This document shows positions 7,178-15,473 of a stretch of DNA of 33,198 nucleotides, piece by piece. A program made the translations under genes and the position numbers. The notes below the pieces were generated by a model. That model was not told the origin of the DNA, searched no databases, and saw only the letters and a program-made list of their open reading frames with translations. The stretch spans positions 1-33,198 of the forward strand of contig JAVBLT010000054.1 of assembly GCA_031553315.1 (NCBI GenBank), read 5' to 3'. Position 1 is the first letter of the stretch. Each line of letters opens with the position of its first letter. The stretch comes from JAVBLT01 sp031553315. GTDB taxonomy: Bacteria; Verrucomicrobiota; Kiritimatiellia; RFP12; DVOR01.

Positions 7178-9421
7178 ATGAAAAATATGGAAGAGGAAGC
7201 AGTCCGCTATCTTTTTGAATCCGATCCTGAAGCCACGCATTGCGCGCGCGCCATCGGCGCGACCCTCGGCCTGCGCGGCAAACAGGCCAAGGCGCTGCCC
7301 GGCATCCTGCGGCGCATGGTGCGCGAGGGCGAGCTGATTGAAAAACGCCGCGGCTATTACCGCCTCGCGCACGGTTCGGGAACCATGGAAGGCAAGATCC
7401 GCATCACGCGCAGCGGCGCGGGCATCGTGACCGACTCGGAAACGGGCAATGTGGTTTTCGTGGAATCGCGCGACGTGGGCCACGCCCTGCCCGGCGACCA
7501 GGTCAAGGTCCGTTTCCGCCCGGGGCGCCGCAGCGACCCGGTGGGCGTGATTACCGGCGTCACCCAAGCCGCCACGCGCGACGTGGTGGGCACGCTCCTC
7601 ATTTCGGGCTCCCGCGCCTTCGTTTCGCCCCTCAACCCCGTTTACAAGAGCGATTTCCAGATCGCCGACCCGGGCAAGGCCCAAGCGGGCGACCGCGTGG
7701 TCGTGCGGGTCGCGCGCGACGAGAAAACCCCCGGCAAGCTCAGCGGCGAAATCATTGAAATCATCGGCCCCGCCGACAAACCTTCGCTCGACACGCTGGC
7801 CGTGATGAAGCAATACGACCTGCCCGAAGCCTTCCCCCCCGCCGTGCTCAATGAAGCCGAAACCGTGGCGGCGCTGATCGACAAACCCGGCGAACGCCGC
7901 GAAGATTTGCGCGACCGCTTCATCATCACCATCGACCCCGCCACCGCCCGCGATTTCGACGACGCGGTCTCCCTCCGCCTCAACCCCGACGGCTCCCGCG
8001 AGCTGGGCGTGCACATCGCCGACGTTTCCCACTACGTGCTCCCCGGCAGCGCCCTCGACCGCGAAGCCCGCGAACGCGGCACCTCCGTTTACCTCGTGGA
8101 TCGGGTCATCCCCATGCTCCCCGAGCAACTCTCCAACGGCGTCTGCTCCCTTCAGCCCGGCGTCGACCGCCTCGCCTTCAGCGCCTTTCTCACTTACGAC
8201 GAAAAAGGCCGCATCATCAGCCGCCGCTTCGCCAGGACCCGCATCCGCTCCCGCCAGCGCCTCACCTACGAACAGGCGCTCGCCATCCTCGAGAAACGCG
8301 CGCTCCCCGCCGACCAACCCGTCGACCTCCTCCCCGAGACCACCCCGACCCTCCTCGCCCTCCACACCCTCACGGAACAGCTCCGCGCCCACCGCAAGGC
8401 CAAGGCCGCGCTTGAGCTCGCCTCGCAGGAGGTCGACATCGCGCTCGACAAAAACGGCCGCATGACCGGCATCCACCCCGTGCCCAACGACATCTCCCAC
8501 CAGCTCATCGAAGCCTGCATGGTCGCCGCCAACGAAGCCGTCGCCACCGAGCTCACCACAAAAGGCATCGCCATCATCGCCCGCCTCCACGAAGCCCCCG
8601 ACGAGGAAAAAATCGCCCACCTCGTCAACGACCTCAAAGACCTCGGCTTCCGCCCCCGCAACCTCAACGAACCCAAAGAGCTCGCCCGCTTCCTCGAGGA
8701 AACCGCCGACCACCCCCTCCGCTACCACGCCCACACCCTCGTGCTCCGCGCCATGAAGCGCGCCCTCTACTCCGCCGAGGCCCACGGCCACTTCGGCCTC
8801 GCCCTCGAATACTACTCCCACTTCACATCCCCCATCCGCCGCTACCCCGACCTCACGCTCCACCGACAGCTCGCCGACTACCTCACCCCCGGCGGCCACG
8901 GCGGGCGCCTCCCCGAAAAATACCTCATTCAGACCGCCGCCCTCGCCACCGAGCGCGAAATCATCGCCGACGACGCCTCCCGCACACTCGACGAAATCAA
9001 AAAATACCGCTTCCTCCAACAGCAGCTCGACGATAAAAAGCCCGAACCCTATCCCGCCGTCATCGTCAAAGTCATGCCCTTCGGCTTTTTTGTCGACGTG
9101 CTCGAGCTTCAGATCTCCGGCATGGTCCACATCTCCGCCATCTCCCGAGCCTACGTCCGCCACGACCCCGGCAACGAAACCCTCAACGCCCAAGGCGTGA
9201 CCTACAAAACCGGCATGGAGATAAAAGTCCTCGTCACCCGGGTCGACTTCACCCAGCGCCGGATCGACTTCGCCCTCATCCCCGGCACCGCCCGCGACCG
9301 CTGGCCCGCCCAGCCCCCCGCCCCCCCCCGCGAGCGCCCCCCCCGCCCAAACCGAAGCGCCAAACCCCGCACCGAGCGCAAACCCAAACCCCCGGCCGCC
9401 CCGAAACGGCGGAAAAAATGA
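7178..9421 (+). CDS. rnr: Ribonuclease R (3'-5' exoribonuclease)
   Basis: 747 residues. A winged-helix-like N-terminus (about 1-65) is followed by cold-shock OB domains (about 70-195) and the RNB catalytic domain (about 245-580). An S1 domain (about 615-700) includes MPFGFFVDVLE, and a Pro/Arg/Lys-rich basic tail ends the protein. The RNB metal-site motif DPATARDFDDA gives D253, D259, D261 and D262, all present as in active RNase R. The enzyme degrades structured RNA in mRNA and rRNA quality control. The ribosome site before ATG 7178 is weak (AAAGAAAG); ATG 7187 is an alternative. The stop overlaps the next gene as ATGA, so the two are coupled. It is most like RNase R rather than RNase II because of the basic tail and length. 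Confidence 0.95.
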   Translation: MKNMEEEAVRYLFESDPEATHCARAIGATLGLRGKQAKALPGILRRMVREGELIEKRRGYYRLAHGSGTMEGKIRITRSGAGIVTDSETGNVVFVESRDVGHALPGDQVKVRFRPGRRSDPVGVITGVTQAATRDVVGTLLISGSRAFVSPLNPVYKSDFQIADPGKAQAGDRVVVRVARDEKTPGKLSGEIIEIIGPADKPSLDTLAVMKQYDLPEAFPPAVLNEAETVAALIDKPGERREDLRDRFIITIDPATARDFDDAVSLRLNPDGSRELGVHIADVSHYVLPGSALDREARERGTSVYLVDRVIPMLPEQLSNGVCSLQPGVDRLAFSAFLTYDEKGRIISRRFARTRIRSRQRLTYEQALAILEKRALPADQPVDLLPETTPTLLALHTLTEQLRAHRKAKAALELASQEVDIALDKNGRMTGIHPVPNDISHQLIEACMVAANEAVATELTTKGIAIIARLHEAPDEEKIAHLVNDLKDLGFRPRNLNEPKELARFLEETADHPLRYHAHTLVLRAMKRALYSAEAHGHFGLALEYYSHFTSPIRRYPDLTLHRQLADYLTPGGHGGRLPEKYLIQTAALATEREIIADDASRTLDEIKKYRFLQQQLDDKKPEPYPAVIVKVMPFGFFVDVLELQISGMVHISAISRAYVRHDPGNETLNAQGVTYKTGMEIKVLVTRVDFTQRRIDFALIPGTARDRWPAQPPAPPRERPPRPNRSAKPRTERKPKPPAAPKRRKK

Positions 9422-10215
9422 CCCCCGCCTCCTACCATAACCACACCGTCTATTCCGACGGGCGCGATTTCCCCGAAACCCTCGCCGAGGCCGCCCTTCG
9501 CGAGCGCCTCCCCATCCTGGGCATCTCCGACCACTTCTGCCTGGAAACCGACGGCGCCGCCACCGCCCCCCCCTGGTCTCTCCAACCCGCCAAAGTCGAT
9601 ACCTACATCGACCACATCCTCTCCCTCGCCCGCCCCGGCCTCGCCACCCGCGCCGGAATTGAATTCGACTGGCTCGACGGCTCCGCCGACCGCCTCCGCC
9701 CCTACGCCGCCCACCCCCGCCTCGACTACACCATCGGCTCCGTCCACTACATCGGCCAAGACGCGTTCGACGTAAACCGCTCCTACTGGGAAACCCGCAC
9801 CCCCGAAGCCCGCGAAGACCTCTTCCGCCGCTACTGGATCGCCGTGCGCGACATGGCCTCCAGCCGCCTCTTCACCATCGCCGGGCACCTTGACCTCATC
9901 AAAAAATTCGCCTACCACCCCGCCGCCGACCTCACCCCCCTCATCCACGACGCGCTCGACGCCATCTCCCAAGCCGGCATGGCCGTGGAGCTCAACACCT
10001 CCGGCTGGCTCAAAGACTGCGCCGAATGCTACCCCGCCCCCGCCATCCTCGCCGCCTGCCGCCGCCGCAACATCCCCGTGACCATCTCCTCCGATTCCCA
10101 CCAGGCCCGCCACCTCACCCACGCCTTTACCCGCGCCGCCGAGCTCCTCACCCGCATCGGCTACCGCAAAATCGCCCGCTTCCACCGGCGCGAAATCATC
10201 CTCGAAGCGCTCTGA
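9418..10215 (+). CDS. PHP-superfamily phosphatase, probable histidinol-phosphatase
   Basis: 265 residues. PHP metal motifs are present: HNHTVYSDG (H7, H9, D14), ISDHF (D38, H39), GIEFDW (E82), SVHYIG (H110), AGHLDLIKKF, and SSDSHQ near the end. The overall pattern matches HisK/HisJ-type histidinol-phosphate phosphatases, which dephosphorylate L-histidinol phosphate in histidine synthesis in the cytosol. The start overlaps the rnr stop (ATGA), so it is translated as part of the rnr unit. No other his gene is in the window, so a different phosphoester substrate cannot be excluded. The family is certain; the exact substrate is moderate. Confidence 0.85.
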   Translation: MTPASYHNHTVYSDGRDFPETLAEAALRERLPILGISDHFCLETDGAATAPPWSLQPAKVDTYIDHILSLARPGLATRAGIEFDWLDGSADRLRPYAAHPRLDYTIGSVHYIGQDAFDVNRSYWETRTPEAREDLFRRYWIAVRDMASSRLFTIAGHLDLIKKFAYHPAADLTPLIHDALDAISQAGMAVELNTSGWLKDCAECYPAPAILAACRRRNIPVTISSDSHQARHLTHAFTRAAELLTRIGYRKIARFHRREIILEAL

Positions 10216-10574
10216 GCCGTTTCCCAACAGGCCTCTCCTTTGCGGAAAACGTCAATTAAAACAATCACGAAATCCGAGTGATGCACCGGAAATCTCTTTA
10301 CTTCGCTTGACAAACGGCCAAGGCCTTCACTTGTCAACTGAATCCCTGAATTCCTTGAATTTGCATAAGGCCTAAAATTCAAAACAAGCCTTTTAATCCC
10401 AAAACATTACGAATAAAAAACAAAGTTCTCCATTCCTGCGGAAACCTTTTGGAGAGTCAAGCGAACAATCTCTTTTTTTTTAGTTTATCCCTATTTCCCC
10501 CTTGTGTTCGGATTTAAATTCGTGTACGATTGTTTTGTATATTAAATCAACTACAACCCGAGAGTTATGCCCCT
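10216..10574. other. AT-richer non-coding gap of 359 bp
   Basis: I see no credible gene here. The stretch is clearly AT-richer than its surroundings. It contains a nested hairpin (TCTCCA 10427-10432 with TGGAGA 10450-10455, inner TTCC/GGAA), a T9 run at 10473-10481 and, near the end, the promoter of the sensor kinase. The hairpin and the T-run are 17 nt apart, so an intrinsic terminator is doubtful. Confidence 0.6.
10502..10530 (+). promoter_or_regulatory. Probable promoter of the hybrid sensor kinase
   Basis: TTGTGT (10502-10507), a 17-nt spacer and TACGAT (10525-10530) lie 44 nt before the proposed ATG at 10575. The leader is AT-rich. The position also argues against a TTG start at 10530, which would overlap the -10 box. 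Confidence 0.55.
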
Positions 10575-13376
10575 ATGAAAAAGAACCGCACCTTCACAGC
10601 CGTTTGCGCGGTGGCTCTTCTCGCCGCAGGCAACAGCCTGTTTTTTCTTGCCCGCCTGAGCTACCCCGATCCGACCGATCTTCACGGGTGCCTCGCCGGC
10701 ACGCTGCTCATCCTCATCGCGGCGCTCATCGCCGTGATGCTGCGCCAGCGCCGCCTGATGCGCACATACACCCTCTCGCAGCTCACCCGCGATTCCATCA
10801 TCGGCGCGCTCCCCATCCGCCTGCTCATCGCCAACCGCGCCGGCGAGATCCTCTTCTCCTCCCACGAAAAAACCGTCGCCCACCTGCGCGATTTTTTCAC
10901 CCCCGAGGAACTCAAAACCATCCTCGATTCCATCGATACCGCCCTCGCCCGCCCCGACCACTGGCATACCGGCACCTTCTTCTGGAAGCAAAACGCCCGC
11001 ACCTACACCCTCGTAAGCAAACACATCGCCCCCGGCCTGTTCAATTCAGATTCCGCCATCCTTGTGTTCAGCGACATCACCGAGGCGGCCCAAAGCCAGG
11101 CGACCCTCAAGGCCGTCCTCAACGCCGTGGGCGACGCGGTCATCGCCACCGATCACAAGGCCAACGTCACCTTCCTCAACCCCGCCGCCGAGTTCCTCAC
11201 CGGCTACTCCGCCGCCCAGGCCGTCGGCCGCCCCCTCGTCGACGTAGCCTACCCCTCGCGCGTCAACGGCGGCACCGACGAAGTCAACGCCTCTCTGCGC
11301 AACGCCGCCCTCAAGGAAAACCGGGTTGTCCGGGCCTATGGCGATGCCGAGCTGATCTCCCGCGACGGTTTCCGCCGCACCATCTCCGAATGCATCGCCC
11401 CCATCCCGGGGCCAGTCGGCGACACCGTCGGCGTCGTCATCGTCATGCGCGACATCACCACCGAGCGCCTCAACGAACAAAGCCTCCTCGAAACCTGCCA
11501 GCGCCTCAACGAAGCCTCCAACTGGGCGAAAATCAGTTACTTCTCCGTGCTCCCCGGCGGCGAAACCCTCTCCATTGCCGGGTACCCCCTCCCCTTCCCC
11601 CACGGCAAAACCATCGCCGACTGGTTCCGCCTCATTCCCGCGCCTCAGGAACGCCAGGATCTCGAAAAAACCTTCGCCCTCGCCCTCCGCGGCACCACCG
11701 AGCGCATCACCCGCACCTTCACCCTCACCGACCTCAACGGCATCACCCGCTCCTTCGACCTTCTTCTCTCCAGCGCCCGCGATTTCGAAGGCCGCATCAC
11801 CTGCATGGGCACCCTCCAAGACGTCACCGAGCGCCACGCCCTCGCCCGCAATTACCTCGAAGCCAACACCCTCCTCACCGCCCTGCTCGACGAAATTCCC
11901 TGCGCCGTGCTCATGAAAAAGCTCATCCCCGGCGGCGAAGGCACCTATTGCCTGTGGAACAAGCGCGCCGAAAAATACTTCAACATCGCCGCCGGAGAAG
12001 CCATCGGCAAAACAGCCCGCCAGCTTCCCATCTTCAAAGACAACATGGCCGAAATCGGCGTCGAAGAAGCCACCCTCACCCCCAATCACCCCGAGCTGCG
12101 CTACAACACCACCGCAGACGACCGCACCTACGCCCTCGTGAAAAAAGCCCTCCATGTGGAGGGCGACACCTACATCCTCATCCTTGCCACCAACATCACA
12201 GGTTTCATCGAAAACGAAAAACGCCTTCAAGACGCCCTCGCCGCCGCCCAGACCGCCGAGAAAGACAAAAGCTTTTTCCTCGCCACCATGAGCCACGAGC
12301 TGCGCACCCCCCTCAACGCCGTCATCGGCTTCAGCGAGCTCCTCCAGGGCGACGACCCCATGCCCCCCGCCGAACAGGCCCAAACCATCCGAGTCATCAA
12401 CTTCGCCGCGACCACCCTCCTCTCGCTCATCAACAACATTCTCGACTTCTCCAAAATCGAGGCCGGCCGCTTCTCGCTCTCCCCCGAACCCCTCCTCCTC
12501 AAACCCTTCCTGAGCGACATCGTCTCCCTCTTTACCCGCCGCGCCGCCAACGAAAACCTCACGCTCACCGTTGAAAACGATCCCGACCTGCCCGCGGCGC
12601 TGCTCGCCGACCGCCAGGTTCTGCGCCAGATCCTGATCAACATCGTCAACAACGCCATCAAATTCACCCGCGAAGGCGGCGTTCACCTCGAAACCCGCTG
12701 GCGCGCCGGCTCGCTCATCTTCACCGTGACCGATACGGGCATCGGCATCTCCAAAGAAAACCTCGCCCGGATCTTCGCCCCCTTCGAGCAGCTCAAAACC
12801 GCCGGCACCCGATCCTTTGAAGGCACAGGCCTGGGGCTCGTGATCAGCAACCGCCTCGCCCAGCTCATGGGCGGAGGCATTACCGTGGAAAGCGAAGGCG
12901 AAGGCAAAGGCAGCCGCTTCACCATCACACTCAACAACATGACCCCCGTGGAACCGCCCAAAAAAGGCGCCGCCGGCGAAACCACGCTCGCCCTGACCGG
13001 TTCCATCCGCAACAAGCGCCTCTTTATTCTCGACGACGTGCCCATGAACCTCAGCGTGCTCGGCGCCATGCTCAAGCGCCTGGGCATCGCCCACACCCCC
13101 TTCTCGACCGCCCAAGACGCCTTTCAGGCCATCGCCTCCGGCGACTGCCCCGACGCGATCCTCACCGATCTCTGGATGCCCGGCTGCTCCGGCATTGAGC
13201 TCGTTGAGCGCCTGCGGATTCATTGCCCGGATCGCACGCCCCCCGTCGTCATCGTCACCGCCGATACCCAGTATCACCCCGATCCCCAGGCCGGCATTGC
13301 CGACGTGCTCTACAAACCCATCACCCTGTGTGACCTGCACACGCTCCTTCAGAACCTTTTCTCGGGCGAAGCCTGA
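10575..13376 (+). CDS. Membrane-bound hybrid sensor histidine kinase with PAS domains and receiver
   Basis: 933 residues from ATG 10575. The frame is open further up to a TTG at 10530, but that falls in the promoter and would put polar residues before the membrane helix. Two helices (about 7-27 and 37-56) enclose a very short outside loop, so the signal is probably sensed inside or in the membrane. PAS-like domains follow; one contains AVGDAVIATDHKANVTFLNPA. The HisKA H-box is MSHELRTPLNAVIGFSELL (H574), followed by the N-box NIVNNAIKF and G-boxes DTGIGIS and GTGLGLVIS. The C-terminal receiver has FILDD, the phospho-acceptor D865 in ILTDLWMP and the Lys of LYKPI. All catalytic residues are intact. 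No separate response regulator lies nearby, so phosphotransfer to a distant Hpt protein is likely. Confidence 0.93.
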   Translation: MKKNRTFTAVCAVALLAAGNSLFFLARLSYPDPTDLHGCLAGTLLILIAALIAVMLRQRRLMRTYTLSQLTRDSIIGALPIRLLIANRAGEILFSSHEKTVAHLRDFFTPEELKTILDSIDTALARPDHWHTGTFFWKQNARTYTLVSKHIAPGLFNSDSAILVFSDITEAAQSQATLKAVLNAVGDAVIATDHKANVTFLNPAAEFLTGYSAAQAVGRPLVDVAYPSRVNGGTDEVNASLRNAALKENRVVRAYGDAELISRDGFRRTISECIAPIPGPVGDTVGVVIVMRDITTERLNEQSLLETCQRLNEASNWAKISYFSVLPGGETLSIAGYPLPFPHGKTIADWFRLIPAPQERQDLEKTFALALRGTTERITRTFTLTDLNGITRSFDLLLSSARDFEGRITCMGTLQDVTERHALARNYLEANTLLTALLDEIPCAVLMKKLIPGGEGTYCLWNKRAEKYFNIAAGEAIGKTARQLPIFKDNMAEIGVEEATLTPNHPELRYNTTADDRTYALVKKALHVEGDTYILILATNITGFIENEKRLQDALAAAQTAEKDKSFFLATMSHELRTPLNAVIGFSELLQGDDPMPPAEQAQTIRVINFAATTLLSLINNILDFSKIEAGRFSLSPEPLLLKPFLSDIVSLFTRRAANENLTLTVENDPDLPAALLADRQVLRQILINIVNNAIKFTREGGVHLETRWRAGSLIFTVTDTGIGISKENLARIFAPFEQLKTAGTRSFEGTGLGLVISNRLAQLMGGGITVESEGEGKGSRFTITLNNMTPVEPPKKGAAGETTLALTGSIRNKRLFILDDVPMNLSVLGAMLKRLGIAHTPFSTAQDAFQAIASGDCPDAILTDLWMPGCSGIELVERLRIHCPDRTPPVVIVTADTQYHPDPQAGIADVLYKPITLCDLHTLLQNLFSGEA

Positions 13377-13381
13377 ATTTT

Positions 13382-13834
13382 TCAGCGCCCCCGTATCAGT
13401 TTGCCCGGAGAACCCGAAAAGAGGTTTTCCCCCAGGGCGGGCGCCGCCGAGGCGGGCAGCAGCACCTCCTCAAGGTCGGGAGTGCGGGCGAAGGCTCCCG
13501 CGCCGATCGCCCGGATCCCCGGCGGCAGGCGCACGCGGGTGAGCCCCGCCACATCGCTGAAGGCGCCCGGCGCAATGGATGTGACCGGTTTGCCGTTGAT
13601 CAACGAAGGGACCGCCAGCTCGCCGGCGTGAAACAAACCGCGAAAACGCACAATCCGAATGCCCCCGCCCTCGGGCTCAAAGGTCAGCTCGGCGGGAATT
13701 CCGCCGGCGGGCGACGCGACGACCGCCGCCTCGAGGCCCTGCCAGCGGGTCAGGCGGTAAATGAGAAACGCCCCCGCGCCCAGCGCAAGCAGGGCGGCGA
13801 GGGCACAGAGGGCGGCGGTTTTGATCCGTTTCAC
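13382..13834 (-). CDS. Membrane-anchored BspA-type leucine-rich repeat protein (LRR_5)
   Basis: 150 residues from GTG 13834, with GAGG 6 nt upstream. A start further upstream would overlap the sulfatase in another frame. A short basic N-terminus and a helix (about 5-26, ALCALAALLALGAGAFLIY) suggest a signal anchor. The C-terminal half contains two BspA-like repeats recognisable by INGKPVTSIAPGAF and GIRAIGAGAF with LxxVxLP strands. Such repeats are common on bacterial surface proteins and mediate binding. It starts 8 nt after the sulfatase stop, so it is the second gene of that unit. It is convergent with the sensor kinase gene, with only 5 nt between the stops. Binding partner unknown. Confidence 0.8.
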   Translation of the reverse strand: MKRIKTAALCALAALLALGAGAFLIYRLTRWQGLEAAVVASPAGGIPAELTFEPEGGGIRIVRFRGLFHAGELAVPSLINGKPVTSIAPGAFSDVAGLTRVRLPPGIRAIGAGAFARTPDLEEVLLPASAAPALGENLFSGSPGKLIRGR

Positions 13835-13842
13835 ACAGCGCC

Positions 13843-15378
13843 TCACAGAGGCCGCGTGCGACCGTCTTTCACAGCCTTGAGGAGCTTGTCGTACATCGCC
13901 TTCGCGCGCTCGGGGTTCTCTTTGGCCACGTTGAGCTTCTCGGAGGGATCGCAGGTGAGGGCATAGAGCTCGCCGTTGAGCGCGTTGCCGTCGACCTTCG
14001 GGGCGTTGCCCTGCGGGGGGGGCACGATGTATTTCCACTCATTGTCGCGGATGGTGAGGCGGTTGTCTTGCGTGATGAGCTCGGTGCGGCCGGGGGCGGA
14101 GGCATCGAGCAGGGCGGCGGCCATGTTCAGGCTGTCGGGCAGGGCGGCGGGGGCAAGGGGCACGCCTTTCATCGCGGCGAAAGAGGAAGGCAGGTCGATG
14201 AGTGAAATCATCGCGTCGCTCGTGCCGGGTTTGACCTGCCCTTTCCAGCGGGCGATGAAGGGCAGGCGGTGGCCGCCTTCGTAGGGTACGTATTTGCCGC
14301 CGCGCCAGTGACCGGCGGGCTTGTGAGAGCCCATCAGCTTCACGGCCTGATCCTGGTAGCCGTCGTCAATGGCGGGGCCGTTGTCGCTCGTGACGACGAT
14401 GAGGGTCTCTTCGGCGAGGCCCAGGCGGTCGATGGTTTTGACGACTTCTTCAACCTGCCAATCCCACTGGCGGATCGCATCGCCGCGCGGGCCCATCGAG
14501 GTGGTTCCGGCAAAACGGGGATGCGGCACGCGAGGCACGTGGATGTCGTGCGTGGCGAAGTAGAGGAAAAAGGGATTGTTTTTGTTGCGCTCGATGAAGG
14601 AGACGGCTTTGGCGGCGAAGGTGTCGGCCATGTCTTCATCTTTCCAGCGGGCCTTCTGGCCGCCCTTCATGTAGCCGATGCGACCGATGCCGTTGACCAC
14701 GGCCTGGTTGTGGCCGTGGCTCCAGTTCATCTTGAGCGAGGCGCGGTCGCGCACGCCGTCGGGCTCGCCGGGGTAGTTGCCGCTGTAGTTGACCTTGATG
14801 GGGTCATCGGGGTCGAGGCCCACGACGAGCTGGTTTTCCATGTACACGCAGGGGGTGCGGTCGCCGGTGGCGGGCATGATGAAGGAGTAGTCGAAGCCGA
14901 TTTCGCGGGGGCCGGGGGCGACTTCTTTGTTCCAGTCGGTCTTGAAGGGGCCGGGGCCGATGCCCAGGTGCCATTTGCCGACGGCGCCGGTGACGCAACC
15001 GGCTTTTTTCATCAGCTTGGGCAAGGTTTCGATGTCGGTCGGGATGATGAGGGCCGCGTCGCCCGCGAGGATGCCGCGCCCGGGTTTGCGCCAGCCGTAT
15101 TCGCCGGTCATCAGGGCGAAACGGGTCGGCGTGCAGGTGGAGGCGGGGGAGTGGGCGTCGGTAAAACGGATGCCTTCGGAGGCGAGTTTGTCGACGGCGG
15201 GCGTCAGCCCCGGAGTCGGCCCGTAACAGGAGACGTCGCCCCAGCCCACATCGTCGGCGAGAATGAGGATGATGTTTTTCGGCTTTTTGGGAGCGTTTAC
15301 AGCGGCAAACCCCTGGGTGGCCAGGCCTGCGGCGAAGGCGCCCGCGGCGGTTGTTTTCAGGAAACTGCGGCGATTCAT
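13843..15378 (-). CDS. Tat-exported type I (formylglycine) sulfatase
   Basis: 511 residues. The N-terminus MNRRSFLKTTAAGAFAAGLA has the twin-arginine motif and a hydrophobic core, so the protein is exported folded. The sulfatase signature CTPTR (C82, P84, R86) would be converted to formylglycine. Metal ligands are visible in LADDVGWGD (D42, D43) and TSDNGP, and GKWHLG carries the usual catalytic Lys and His. It hydrolyses sulfate esters of glycans or small molecules; specificity cannot be read from sequence. AAGGAA lies 5 nt before ATG. Tat export fits modification in the cytoplasm, but no maturase gene is in the window. A short LRR gene follows in the same unit. A link to the GH16-sialidase gene 13 kb away in glycan breakdown is inference. 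Confidence 0.95.
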   Translation of the reverse strand: MNRRSFLKTTAAGAFAAGLATQGFAAVNAPKKPKNIILILADDVGWGDVSCYGPTPGLTPAVDKLASEGIRFTDAHSPASTCTPTRFALMTGEYGWRKPGRGILAGDAALIIPTDIETLPKLMKKAGCVTGAVGKWHLGIGPGPFKTDWNKEVAPGPREIGFDYSFIMPATGDRTPCVYMENQLVVGLDPDDPIKVNYSGNYPGEPDGVRDRASLKMNWSHGHNQAVVNGIGRIGYMKGGQKARWKDEDMADTFAAKAVSFIERNKNNPFFLYFATHDIHVPRVPHPRFAGTTSMGPRGDAIRQWDWQVEEVVKTIDRLGLAEETLIVVTSDNGPAIDDGYQDQAVKLMGSHKPAGHWRGGKYVPYEGGHRLPFIARWKGQVKPGTSDAMISLIDLPSSFAAMKGVPLAPAALPDSLNMAAALLDASAPGRTELITQDNRLTIRDNEWKYIVPPPQGNAPKVDGNALNGELYALTCDPSEKLNVAKENPERAKAMYDKLLKAVKDGRTRPL

Positions 15379-15473
15379 GATTTTCCTTTCGTTGTGTTAA
15401 ACCTCAACACCGGTGAGGATATCAAAAAGACCGTTTTAAAAAAAGGGGTACCGTTAAAAAGATGGCGCCGTGC

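Noticed and set aside
7151..9193. 680-codon open frame antisense to rnr (and similar antisense frames at 192-1760, 9202-10227, 11046-13340, 18262-19920, 19899-21953, 23134-25188, 31485-32819)
   Set aside because: Each is opposite a well-supported gene, has Gly/Val/Glu/Ala-rich low-complexity composition and no recognisable domain. The open frames follow from the C-ended codons of the real gene.
10427..10481. Intrinsic terminator in the gap after the histidinol-phosphatase gene
   Set aside because: The hairpin is weak and the T9 run begins 17 nt after it; more than 200 nt also separate it from the gene end.
10530..10574. TTG start 15 codons upstream for the hybrid kinase
   Set aside because: It would overlap the -10 box of the likely promoter; ATG 10575 begins a normal membrane-helix N-terminus.
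10502..12574. 690-codon frame overlapping the hybrid kinase, and 1199 codons at 28751-32350 overlapping the glycosidase
   Set aside because: They read the same strand in a wrong frame and give Arg/His/Pro-rich low-complexity protein; the kinase and glycosidase frames carry all family motifs.
13835..14038. Upstream extension of the LRR protein into the sulfatase
   Set aside because: The extension reads sulfatase DNA out of frame; GTG 13834 has a good ribosome site and begins a signal anchor.
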